Source: WTAW01 sp964406575
Lineage (GTDB): Bacteria; Acidobacteriota; Aminicenantia; Aminicenantales; Aminicenantaceae
Assembly (NCBI GenBank): GCA_964406575.1
Contig: CAYOSH010000036.1
Coordinates: 1 to 36,510, forward strand
Length of the DNA: 36,510 bases
Reading direction: 5' to 3'
A program made the translations under genes and the position numbers. Of the stretch, positions 19,201-25,439 are shown piece by piece. A model generated the notes under the pieces. The model searched no databases, had not been told where the DNA came from, and saw only the letters and a list, made by a program, of their open reading frames with translations. Within the stretch, counting starts at the first letter, position 1. Each line of letters starts with the position of its first letter.

Positions 19201-19513
19201 CCAAGCAACGGCCTCCAGAGCGGCAACTGTACTTTCAAAAGACAGTATAGAGCTGGAAGCGACAATATCTCATGTTATAGATGAAAACTGCGATGGTTGT
19301 GCATACTGCGTGGAGCCCTGTCCTTACCAGGCGATCACACTGATTGAATACATGAGCAAAGGTTCGGTAAAAAAGACAGTTGACATCAATGAAACAGCCT
19401 GTAAGGGATGTGGCTGTTGTATGGCAACCTGTCCCAAGAAAGGCGTATTGGTGAAAGGATTTACACTGGAGCAGCTTGGTGCACAGGTCAATGCCGCCTT
19501 AGGAGTGGGATAA
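16253..19513 (+). CDS. NuoG-type ferredoxin fused to an HdrA lacking its first flavin module
   Basis: The protein has 1086 residues and starts at GTG 16253, six bases after GGAGG. The N-terminus is a NuoG/HydA-like ferredoxin with a [2Fe-2S] site C34, C45, C48, C64 and two [4Fe-4S] sites (C123, 126, 129, 133 and C164, 167, 170, 174). HdrA sequence begins only at about residue 203 (AAAYISYPQAVPN). It then contains C225, 233, 236, 240, two IQCVGSRD...YCSxVCC motifs, CHCGTNIAGVV (528-538), and an inner dinucleotide motif LGGGVAGMSSA (666-676). The C-terminus is a two-cluster ferredoxin (C1013, 1016, 1019, 1023 and C1050, 1053, 1056, 1060). The first HdrA Rossmann segment is absent here but present in the NuoE fusion two genes upstream. 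Its likely role is the flavin-based electron-splitting core. Confidence 0.92.
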   Translation: MIKLTINGNEHEFPEGKTLLECIESVGLKVPTLCYHKALRPYGACRLCLVEISQNGRSKIETSCTYPALNNLVIQTDSERVIKARKAMIELQLALCPDSKKIQNIAEEYGVKETRLRKKNEDCFLCGLCVRMCEERMGINAIGFSNRGSRREVGPPFDKHSDVCQVCGTCAFICPTERIKLEDISKNKVVPILDEYNERLNTRAAAYISYPQAVPNKAAIDDRYCVHMLKGECEICQEVCEADAINYEQKEEQIKLNVGAVVLAPGFELFDAQSKEDLGYGHYPNVVTSIEFERIMSTTGPHLGHILRPSDDKEPKRIGFIQCVGSRDCERDYCSSVCCMYATKEAIIAKEHISGDLHCDIFFMDLRAYSKGFEEYYQKGKELGIEYIRCRPPVIEEIPETNNLEIKYIDEKDLKVTREYDMVVLSVGMDPPKNVKEISEKFGIELNEYNFCKTETFTPVESTRDGVYVAGPFTEPKDIPETIMQASGASAKVLSLLKDEKGSLITKKEFPPETDIEGQEPRIGVFVCHCGTNIAGVVNVPSVVEYAKTLPNVVYADNNLYTCSNDTQEVIKEIIKEHNLNRVIVASCTPRTHEPLFRNTIREAGLNQYLFEMANIRDQCSWVHMMEPEKATEKSKDLVRMAVAKARLLEPLQTRFVPIIKSALVLGGGVAGMSSALELAGQGYDVYLVEREKELGGNLRHLHYLLNGAKPQEELKNLIGRIEDNPKIHLYTEAKIESIEGSIGNFKTTLSTQGKSIEFEHGVAVVATGAQEYNPKEYLYEQSEKVVTQVELEERLGVGEWSGSANNHFPKNIVMIQCVGSRDEERPYCSRVCCSVAVKNALKIKEISPDTNVFILYRDVRTYGFREGYYSKARQQGVRFLRYPDDKKPEVTQNGEGLRVEVFSPAFNALVELPADLVVLSAGIVADEGNEEISKFLKVPLNKDKFFLEAHMKLRPVDFATSGVFLCGLAHSAKSVDESIIQAQATASRAATVLSKDSIELEATISHVIDENCDGCAYCVEPCPYQAITLIEYMSKGSVKKTVDINETACKGCGCCMATCPKKGVLVKGFTLEQLGAQVNAALGVG

Positions 19514-19926
19514 TGCAAGATGAATTTGAACCCTTGATTATAAGTTTTTGTTGCAACTGGTGTTCTTATACTGGAGCCGACCTGGCAGGTGTCTCCAGGC
19601 TGCAGTATCCTACAAATTACAGAATCATCAGAGTGATGTGTTCGAGTATGATTCATCCCAATCTCGTGATAGATGCATTAACAAAGGGCGCTGATGGAGT
19701 CATCATCTGCGGCTGTCATATCGGCGATTGCCACTATGAAGACGGGAATGTCAAAACAGAAAAAAGGGCCGAAGCCATAAAAATTATGCTGGAAGATTTT
19801 GGCCTGGAGGAAGAGAGGTTTCGCCTGGAATGGATATCAGCGTCTGAAGGTCCAAAATTCGCTCAGGTGGCCAGAGAATTTACGGATCAGATCAAAAAAT
19901 TAGGGCCAAGCCCCTATAAAATGTAA
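19513..19926 (+). CDS. mvhD: MvhD-type iron-sulfur electron transfer subunit (copy 1)
   Basis: This is a 137-residue [2Fe-2S] protein that carries electrons between the MvhAG hydrogenase and HdrA. Cysteines lie in FCCNWCSY (C13, C14, C17), VMCSSMIHP (C43) and ICGCHIGDCHY (C66, C68, C73), the family signature. The ATG overlaps the previous TAA as TAATG, with AGGAG upstream inside that gene, so translation is coupled. A frame extending to 19408 lies inside the HdrA gene and is rejected. A close paralogue, about two thirds identical by eye, lies on the opposite strand at 20160-20576. Confidence 0.93.
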   Translation: MQDEFEPLIISFCCNWCSYTGADLAGVSRLQYPTNYRIIRVMCSSMIHPNLVIDALTKGADGVIICGCHIGDCHYEDGNVKTEKRAEAIKIMLEDFGLEEERFRLEWISASEGPKFAQVAREFTDQIKKLGPSPYKM

Positions 19927-19943
19927 CGGTTAGGGAGTTTATA

Positions 19944-20150
19944 ATGCCAGATTTGTCCAAAATTATAAACGGAAGAAAGGTCATGTGGGATGGCATTGTG
20001 TATGAATCCGAAAAGGAAGCCCAAGAAGTGAAAAAGAAATACGAGGATGATAATTTTGAAGTCGAAATGGTCAAAGAGGAGGAGAAATACCTTCTCTATA
20101 CACGCAGAGTTGTCACGGAAATTGTCCTAGAAGGCGAAGCGCCGGCCTAG
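19944..20150 (+). CDS. Small uncharacterised protein paired with HdrA/MvhD (copy 1)
   Basis: The protein has 68 residues, without cysteines, a signal peptide or membrane segments, and is rich in Lys and Glu. It contains NGRKVMWDGIVYES near the start and YTRRVVTEIVLEG near the end. I recognise no named family. An AGGGAG ribosome site lies six bases before the ATG, 17 bases after mvhD. A paralogue at 23103-23297, also next to HdrA, shares 31 of 55 aligned residues by eye. Its steady association with HdrA-MvhD modules suggests an assembly factor or small subunit of the complex; this is inference. It is the last gene of the plus-strand redox operon. Confidence 0.85.
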   Translation: MPDLSKIINGRKVMWDGIVYESEKEAQEVKKKYEDDNFEVEMVKEEEKYLLYTRRVVTEIVLEGEAPA

Positions 20151-20159
20151 GTGCTGTGC

Positions 20160-20576
20160 CTAAGTTTTATATGGATTTGGACCCAACTCTTTAAGTGTTT
20201 TTGTCATCTCTTTGGCAACCGCGACAAACTTAGGCCCCTCTGAGGCTGAAATCCATTCTAATCGGAAGCGTTGTTCTTCAAGCCCAAAATCTTCAAGCAT
20301 CAGAGTAATTGCCTCTGCTCTTTTTTCTGCCCTTGTATTGCCATCCTGATAATGGCAATCGCCAGGATGACAGCCGCAGATTAGTATTCCGTCAGCACTG
20401 CCTTGAGTTAATGCATTCATGACAAAATTGGGGTGCACCATGCCCGAACACATGCAACGGATGATATGAATATTTGATGGATATTGCATTCGGGCAGTTC
20501 CTGCAGAATCTGCAGCTGCATAAGAACACCAATTGCAACAGAATGCTATAATTGCCGGCTCATAATCATTTGTCAT
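20160..20576 (-). CDS. mvhD: MvhD-type iron-sulfur electron transfer subunit (copy 2)
   Basis: This 138-residue paralogue of the protein at 19513-19926 keeps all signature cysteines: FCCNWCSY, RCMCSGMVHP and ICGCHPGDCHY. The stretch RFRLEWISASEGPKF is identical in both. It follows the full-length HdrA by one base and is the last gene of the minus-strand module. The stop faces that of the plus-strand operon nine bases away, where a short TAGGTGCTGTGCCTA hairpin may form. Having two MvhD proteins suggests two HdrA complexes sharing the single MvhAG hydrogenase. Confidence 0.93.
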   Translation of the reverse strand: MTNDYEPAIIAFCCNWCSYAAADSAGTARMQYPSNIHIIRCMCSGMVHPNFVMNALTQGSADGILICGCHPGDCHYQDGNTRAEKRAEAITLMLEDFGLEEQRFRLEWISASEGPKFVAVAKEMTKTLKELGPNPYKT

Positions 20577-20577
20577 T

Positions 20578-23103
20578 TTATGCGCTCCCCACTACGGATT
20601 TTATCATTTCTTCAAAGTATTCAGGTTTAAAATGTCTGACAAAAATGCCCTCTTTAGGACATGTTGCCATACAAACGCCGCAACCGCGGCAGATTGCTTC
20701 ATTGGCTTCAACTGTCTTCTTAATACTGCCCTTTTGTTGATATTCAATAAGCGTTAAAGCTTGAGCAGGACACGGGTCAATGCAGTATGCACACCCATCA
20801 CACTTCTCATCCACAACCACCGAAATTGTGGGAGATTTCACCAGTTCATCTTTTGAGATCACTCCAGCAACACGTGATGCAGTCCCTTCACCGTCAATAA
20901 TTGCCTCAGGAACGCCCATTACTTTTCGTGCGGAACCACATCTAAATACCCCGTCAGTATTAAAATCTAGAGGGTTTAAAATGCCAAGCATTCCGACAAA
21001 GAAATTTTTATCGTCTCTTTGAAGAAGCAAATCCTTCTCAAAATTACCTTCGTCGGACTCAGCTCTCATATCAACAGCGGTCGCCACAACAATAGAACCA
21101 ATATCTATACTCTCTTTTCCACTGGGTTTAACAATTTCAGCCCTGAAATTCCCGACAAAACCTTCAACTCTTCCTACTTTGGCCTCTGTATAAATCTTCA
21201 CGTTCTCATTTTTAGCCAATTCATCAATCATTTTCTCCACAATTCTGTTTTTATTTTCTTTTGTTGTGCTTAGATCTGCTTCCTTATCGACCAGATAAAC
21301 ATTGAGACCGGCTTGTCCAAGTTTTAGAGCACAGGAAATGCCGCTCGATGTTCCACCTAAAACAAGGCAGGCCGGGGTCACCGGCACGCGGATCTTTTCT
21401 AAAGACTCAAGCAATGTGGCCCGGTTTGTTCCCATTCTCATGAGTGTTTTTGCTTTCTCCGTGGCTTTTTGCTTATCCGTTGAATGCACCCATGCGCAGT
21501 GATTGCGTAAGTTTATAATTTCCATGAGATAAGGATTAAGGCCGCCCATTTCTGTATGGAGGAAGAAAAGGTCTTCATGGGTTTTTGGCGAACACGCGCC
21601 TATGACAAGCCTGTTAAATTCTTTCGTCTTTAAAAGTTTCCTTATTGCTACACCGTCGCAGCCAAAAGGAGTCAATTCCACGTGTTTGACATGAGGGAGT
21701 GATTTTGTGTACTCAATAACTTCTTCCATATCAAGAAGCCCTGCTATGTTTATGCCGCATCGGCATATAACTGCGAGGGTTGCTGGTTCATCTCCCGGCT
21801 TTACGGGTAAAATTTCTTTTTCCGGGGGAGTCACTAATTCCGTTCCCCTAGACGGAGCTAACAATGCAGCTGCATGTGATGCTGCAGAACATGCCTGGAT
21901 GACTGCATCATCTATGCCCTTCGGCTCCTGTGCGCTTCCACATACAAAAATTCCTTCTTTGGGTGTATGAATGGGGTGGTAATCTTCTGTTTTTTTACTG
22001 AAAAATCCCCATTCATCAAGTTCCAAACCTATCGTTTCTGCAAGTTTGAGTGTGCTTTTAGTAGGAGCATAAGGTGGGACCAATACAAACAGTTCTGCGT
22101 TGAAAGATTCCTTGTCATAGGAAATATCAACGTTGCCGTCTTTTCCTTCAGCAACGGATATACAGTCTGTTTTTGTGAAGTTTATTTTGGACTCTTTGGC
22201 TTTTTGGAAGAAATCAACATAATCGTCTCTTACCAGATTCATGTTTGCATAAAAAACAGAAACAGAAGCATCAGGATTCCTTTCGATTGTACCCAATGCC
22301 TCTGCCACGGCTGTCATAAAACCTAGAGGCGAAGGATTATTAAGCACATACCACGCAATAGTTTGGGGTTCTTTTTTATCGTCACGTTTTATGACACCGC
22401 CCGTCGGGCCAAGGCCTGAAAGCAGGCGTTCATACTCGAGAGCAGTGAGTACATTTGGCAACTTTCCGTATCCAAATGTTTCTAATGATTCTGTTTTCAT
22501 TTCATCCATGCCCGTGGCCAAAATAACTGCGCCCACGTTAAATTCTACCTCTGCGGGTTTCTGGTCAAACACAATGGCTTCTGGCTCACAGACCTCAACG
22601 CATGGAGGAACTTCCTTGTCTCCGCATTGACCTTCAAGAATATAAGTGCATTTTTCAGGATCAATCAAAGCCTTTCTCGGCGGGAATGGTGAATAAAAAT
22701 AAATGGCCTTAGAGGCCCCCCTGCCGAAGTTAAATTCCATAGGAAGTCCTCCAACCGGGCAAACAGGAAAACAATCCGTGCACGCAGTACACTTCATGGG
22801 ATCGACATATCTTGGATTTTTGATGACTTTGACCTTAAAATCCCCCGCTTTTCCGTTTATGCTTTTAACTTCTGCAAAGGCTACGATTGTCATGTTGGGA
22901 TTACTGGTGAGCTCCAGCATGCGCGGCAGTATTGTGCATGTCGAACATTCATTCGAAGGGAACATTTTATCGATCTGCGCCATCTTGCCACCGATTGTAG
23001 GTTTTTCCTCAACGAGGATAACTTTAAAACCCTGATTTAAGAGTTCTGCACTTGCCCTCATTCCTGAAGGACCGGCGCCAATTATAAGTACGGACCCTTT
23101 CAT
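20578..23103 (-). CDS. hdrA: Full-length HdrA-type flavoprotein
   Basis: The protein has 841 residues. It has the canonical N-terminal flavin motif (GAGPSGM, 9-15), C53-x2-C56 in NECSTCTILPR, a [4Fe-4S] site C105, 108, 111, 115, and C152, 160, 168, 172. A CRCGINIAGLL segment follows, then an inner dinucleotide motif (LGGTSSGISCA) and a C-terminal two-cluster ferredoxin (C768, 771, 774, 778 and C805, 808, 811, 815). Unlike the other HdrA here it lacks the IQCVGSRD...YCSxVCC cysteines: the region after KKEPQTIAWYV has none. HdrA carries the bifurcating flavin in Hdr complexes. Upstream it overlaps the stop of a 64-residue protein, and mvhD follows, so the three genes form one transcript. No HdrB or HdrC accompanies it. 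Confidence 0.92.
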   Translation of the reverse strand: MKGSVLIIGAGPSGMRASAELLNQGFKVILVEEKPTIGGKMAQIDKMFPSNECSTCTILPRMLELTSNPNMTIVAFAEVKSINGKAGDFKVKVIKNPRYVDPMKCTACTDCFPVCPVGGLPMEFNFGRGASKAIYFYSPFPPRKALIDPEKCTYILEGQCGDKEVPPCVEVCEPEAIVFDQKPAEVEFNVGAVILATGMDEMKTESLETFGYGKLPNVLTALEYERLLSGLGPTGGVIKRDDKKEPQTIAWYVLNNPSPLGFMTAVAEALGTIERNPDASVSVFYANMNLVRDDYVDFFQKAKESKINFTKTDCISVAEGKDGNVDISYDKESFNAELFVLVPPYAPTKSTLKLAETIGLELDEWGFFSKKTEDYHPIHTPKEGIFVCGSAQEPKGIDDAVIQACSAASHAAALLAPSRGTELVTPPEKEILPVKPGDEPATLAVICRCGINIAGLLDMEEVIEYTKSLPHVKHVELTPFGCDGVAIRKLLKTKEFNRLVIGACSPKTHEDLFFLHTEMGGLNPYLMEIINLRNHCAWVHSTDKQKATEKAKTLMRMGTNRATLLESLEKIRVPVTPACLVLGGTSSGISCALKLGQAGLNVYLVDKEADLSTTKENKNRIVEKMIDELAKNENVKIYTEAKVGRVEGFVGNFRAEIVKPSGKESIDIGSIVVATAVDMRAESDEGNFEKDLLLQRDDKNFFVGMLGILNPLDFNTDGVFRCGSARKVMGVPEAIIDGEGTASRVAGVISKDELVKSPTISVVVDEKCDGCAYCIDPCPAQALTLIEYQQKGSIKKTVEANEAICRGCGVCMATCPKEGIFVRHFKPEYFEEMIKSVVGSA

Positions 23104-23297
23104 TATGGTTGACCTCCTTCTTCTAACACTATTTCTGTTACAATCCGCCGAGTATAAACCAGCAATTTGCCATCTTCTTTTACAAGTCGCGTTTCAAACC
23201 CGTCTTTTTCATAGGCCGTTATTCTTTCCTTCGCCTCAGCTTCAGTCAAATAATGAACGTTATCCCACATAAATTTCTTCCCATCAAGTTTTCTCAT
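23103..23297 (-). CDS. Small uncharacterised protein paired with HdrA/MvhD (copy 2)
   Basis: The protein has 64 residues and is a paralogue of the one at 19944-20150. It shares the KxMWD motif near residue 10 and YTRRxVTEIVLE at the C-terminus. A longer in-frame reading frame to 23609 is rejected because it runs antisense through the fur gene, and because GAGGTGG stands seven bases before the ATG at 23297. It begins the minus-strand module and its stop overlaps the hdrA start. It has no cysteines, so it is not an electron carrier. Confidence 0.85.
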   Translation of the reverse strand: MRKLDGKKFMWDNVHYLTEAEAKERITAYEKDGFETRLVKEDGKLLVYTRRIVTEIVLEEGGQP

Positions 23298-23423
23298 TTT
23301 CGTCCACCTCGTTTTCTTGTTGTTGATCTGGGTTTCTTCTTCTTCATACGTAAACAATCCTTTGTATCGCGCTGCTAAACGTACTATCTTTATCAGTTTT
23401 GTTGTCAGAATCAAAATCCCTCC

Positions 23424-23452
23424 TTGACAACAAATGATGCGAAAGCTATATT
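23424..23452 (+). promoter_or_regulatory. Sigma70 promoter of the Fur-family gene
   Basis: TTGACA (23424-23429) and TATATT (23447-23452) are separated by 17 bases. The predicted start is near 23459, which coincides with the Fur-box-like element, and the ATG follows at 23494. Confidence 0.75.
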
Positions 23453-23458
23453 TTATTT

Positions 23459-23477
23459 GAGAATGATTATCATTGTC
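23459..23477. promoter_or_regulatory. Fur-box-like operator
   Basis: The 19 bases GAGAATGATTATCATTGTC match 16 of 19 positions of the classical Fur box GATAATGATAATCATTATC. It covers the predicted transcription start of the Fur-family gene, so binding would block its own promoter. It lies about 160 bases upstream of the divergent small protein-hdrA-mvhD module and might also influence that. Confidence 0.8.
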
Positions 23478-23493
23478 AATAAGGAAGATTAAA

Positions 23494-23940
23494 ATGTCCG
23501 GACCACACAAATTGAGGCATAGATTTAAAGGCCATGTGTCCCGATTGACAGCAACCAGGGAGGCCCTTCTGGACTTTTTGAGCAAATCATCAAAACACAT
23601 GAGTGCCAAGGAAATTTATACTTCCCTTCAAAGCTCTTATCCACGTATAGGATTAAGCACTATCTACCGTACACTTGATCTGCTGGCCCGTATGGGCATT
23701 GTTACCAAACTTTCCCTCGGTGATGGACAAAGCCGATATGAGTTGAAATCCAGTGAGAAGGAGGAGCATCACCACCACCTTATTTGTACCGAGTGTGGGA
23801 AAATCATCAACTACAGTGAATTCTTGGATGAAGAATTAGACCTTGTAAAAAAGACAGAGGAAAAACTGGAAAAAAAATATGATTTTACGATCCAAGATCA
23901 CAACATTGAATTTTTAGGCATATGTGCTAATTGCAAATGA
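23494..23940 (+). CDS. Fur-family metal or peroxide-responsive repressor
   Basis: The 148-residue protein has an N-terminal winged helix (residues 15-85, with GLSTIYRTLDLLARMGIV as the recognition region). The metal-binding C-terminal domain follows, with HHHH at 92-95, C98-x2-C101 and C144-x2-C147 for a structural zinc. The group is Fur/PerR/Zur. The classical iron-type operator upstream favours Fur or PerR over Zur, but the two cannot be told apart from sequence alone. The ATG at 23494 has AAGGAAG seven bases before it; a TTG at 23473 lies within the operator and is rejected. It is divergent from the second HdrA module, which fits iron- or redox-linked control of iron-sulfur-rich complexes. 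Confidence 0.92.
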   Translation: MSGPHKLRHRFKGHVSRLTATREALLDFLSKSSKHMSAKEIYTSLQSSYPRIGLSTIYRTLDLLARMGIVTKLSLGDGQSRYELKSSEKEEHHHHLICTECGKIINYSEFLDEELDLVKKTEEKLEKKYDFTIQDHNIEFLGICANCK

Positions 23941-23976
23941 AAAAATGGAGCGTCTCTCCTGTCTGATTCTCCCCTT

Positions 23977-24168
23977 TTACCCTAAAAATTCTATAGAAAT
24001 AATGAAGGCTGGCTGCTCGGCATATTTTCCTAAAAACCTATCCAGCTCCTCCAGGTCAAACAAAAATTCCTCTATATAGGGCTCCTCATCCATGGGGATT
24101 ACGATTTTCACCTCGTAGTGGCCGTCCAAATAATTCTCGAGCTGCTCTTTACTTATGACTTGCTTCAT
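23977..24168 (-). CDS. Small hypothetical protein
   Basis: The 63-residue acidic protein has no recognised family: KQVISKEQLENYLDGHYEVK at the start, then an acidic stretch and a hydrophobic end (AFIISIEFLG). AAGGA lies about 12 bases upstream of the ATG at 24168. It converges with the Fur-family gene. Its amino-acid composition is protein-like and the space is not claimed by another gene, but it could be spurious. Confidence 0.5.
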   Translation of the reverse strand: MKQVISKEQLENYLDGHYEVKIVIPMDEEPYIEEFLFDLEELDRFLGKYAEQPAFIISIEFLG

Positions 24169-24316
24169 ATCTATTTTTTATCCTTAATAATCCATCTTCC
24201 ATCTGAATTATTCATCAAAGCTGCTGACATCCAAAAGGAAGATAGCATAACCAAAATGAAAACGTCAATGATAGGGCACTTAAAAAACTAGGGTAAAAAC
24301 TGCCGAATATAAAATA

Positions 24317-24358
24317 AAAGGACTGCCTCTGTTTCAACTTCAACAGAGGCAGTCCTTT
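24317..24358 (-). terminator. Rho-independent terminator of the response regulator gene
   Basis: AAAGGACTGCCTCTGTT at 24317-24333 and its exact reverse complement at 24342-24358 form a perfect 17-bp stem with an 8-base loop. On the minus strand it lies 30 bases past the stop of the response regulator gene and is followed by TTTTATTTTATATT, as expected for termination in that direction. Confidence 0.9.
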
Positions 24359-24388
24359 AAGAGTGTGAATAAGTATGCGTTGGCCTAT

Positions 24389-25183
24389 TTAATGATCTCT
24401 TCTGATGGGTTTGCGCGTCACAGTCGCTTCAGTGTCCAACTGTGTTTTTAAATTCTTTCTGGTCTCTCTCTGAATGGCAATTTGGCGATCAACTTCATCC
24501 TGGATTGTCTGGTGAAGTTCACAGCTCTCGCAGCGGTAGACCTGTGAACATGCTCTGGAGGAGATCTCTCCGCTCAAGGTGTATCTGCACTCATTTCTAC
24601 CTAATTGAAAGGCAAGCTTATCTAGGAATGGCTTTATTCTGGGGTCATTACTGAATTTTTCTCTTTTCATCATTGCTGCATGAAATTGACAGACATTTTG
24701 ACATTGATATCCCAGTGTGCATCTGCGTTTTTTGACTATGCCGGCCTGCATCCAGATACAGGGAGCGATAATTAAGTCTTCGACAACGGGCTCCTGGATG
24801 GGGGGAGTCGGGATGACATCGATCTCGAAAGCCTGTCTTATTAATGTTTCCAAATAGGAAAGCTCAAAGGGTTTCTGCAGGTATTCGGCTGCACCCTTGC
24901 GCATGGCCTCCTCTTCAGTCTCGACAGAAGGATATGCGGTAATAATGATGACTTTTGCTTTTGGGTTTTTCTGTCGAACCTCTTCGAGGACCGAAAGCCC
25001 ATCGCGGCCGGGCAATCTCAGATCGATGATCATGACGTTGTAATCTTCGAGATTGAATTTCTCCAATGCTTTTTCGCCATTATTAGCTGTATCAACCGTG
25101 TGACCCCCCTCTGAGAAATAATCCACCAGCGCCTCGCGCATGATGTCTTCATCTTCGACAACCAACATATTTTCTTTTTTCAT
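24389..25183 (-). CDS. Response regulator with a duplicated four-cysteine output domain
   Basis: The protein has 264 residues. Residues 5-120 are a receiver domain with the acidic pair E11/D12, phospho-acceptor D54 in IIDLRLP, T82 and K104. A linker leads to an unusual domain with two four-cysteine units of matching spacing: C142-x12-C155-x5-C161-x3-C165 and C199-x12-C212-x5-C218-x2-C221. Each starts with C-x2-M/L-x-G and ends with C.FH or C.LHQ. The units probably bind zinc or iron-sulfur clusters. No DNA-binding helix-turn-helix is visible. The ATG at 25183 follows GGAGG by five bases; a TTG at 25195 overlaps that site and is rejected. It is preceded by a sigma54 promoter and followed by a strong terminator, so it forms its own transcript next to an NtrC-type gene. 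Confidence 0.85.
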   Translation of the reverse strand: MKKENMLVVEDEDIMREALVDYFSEGGHTVDTANNGEKALEKFNLEDYNVMIIDLRLPGRDGLSVLEEVRQKNPKAKVIIITAYPSVETEEEAMRKGAAEYLQKPFELSYLETLIRQAFEIDVIPTPPIQEPVVEDLIIAPCIWMQAGIVKKRRCTLGYQCQNVCQFHAAMMKREKFSNDPRIKPFLDKLAFQLGRNECRYTLSGEISSRACSQVYRCESCELHQTIQDEVDRQIAIQRETRKNLKTQLDTEATVTRKPIRRDH

Positions 25184-25285
25184 TTTTTCCTCCAATTTTT
25201 CCTTCGCTTTTCAGTGCATTATCTTAGGGATAATTTGAATAACGGTTTTTATCCTCTTCGAATTAATCATTGCATCTATCTATAG

Positions 25286-25301
25286 AGCAAGTAGCGTGCC
25301 A
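25286..25301 (-). promoter_or_regulatory. Sigma54 (-24/-12) promoter of the response regulator gene
   Basis: On the minus strand the sequence reads TGGCAC, five bases, then TTGCT (25301 down to 25286), which matches the sigma54 consensus fully. The predicted start near 25275 leaves a leader of about 90 bases to the response regulator ATG. Such promoters need an enhancer-binding activator; the NtrC-type gene directly upstream is the obvious candidate. Confidence 0.85.
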
Positions 25302-25409
25302 AAGTTAGCCGATGCTCAAAAATTGTTTGAGGAATCATGTTAACTATATGTAAATGAATGGATTGCAAAAATAAGTGGGATGGACAAAAAATTTAGAGAA
25401 AAGAAATTT

Positions 25410-25428
25410 GTGTCTATTATATAGACAC
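25410..25428. repeat. Inverted repeat after the NtrC-type gene
   Basis: GTGTCTAT and ATAGACAC form a perfect 8-bp inverted repeat with a three-base centre. It lies 12 bases beyond the NtrC-type stop and about 110 bases upstream of the sigma54 promoter. It could be a weak terminator (AAATTTCTTTT follows on the minus strand) or an enhancer-binding site for the NtrC-type protein. Confidence 0.45.
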
Positions 25429-25439
25429 TTGCCGTCTAA

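Noticed and set aside
20145..20175. Short hairpin between the convergent operons as a bidirectional terminator
   Set aside because: The stem is only four to five pairs and the T-run is weak. I mention it in the mvhD entry but do not call a terminator.
23298..23609. Upstream extension of the 64-residue protein to a 168-residue frame
   Set aside because: The extension runs through the fur operator and coding region on the other strand, and a good ribosome site fits the internal ATG at 23297.
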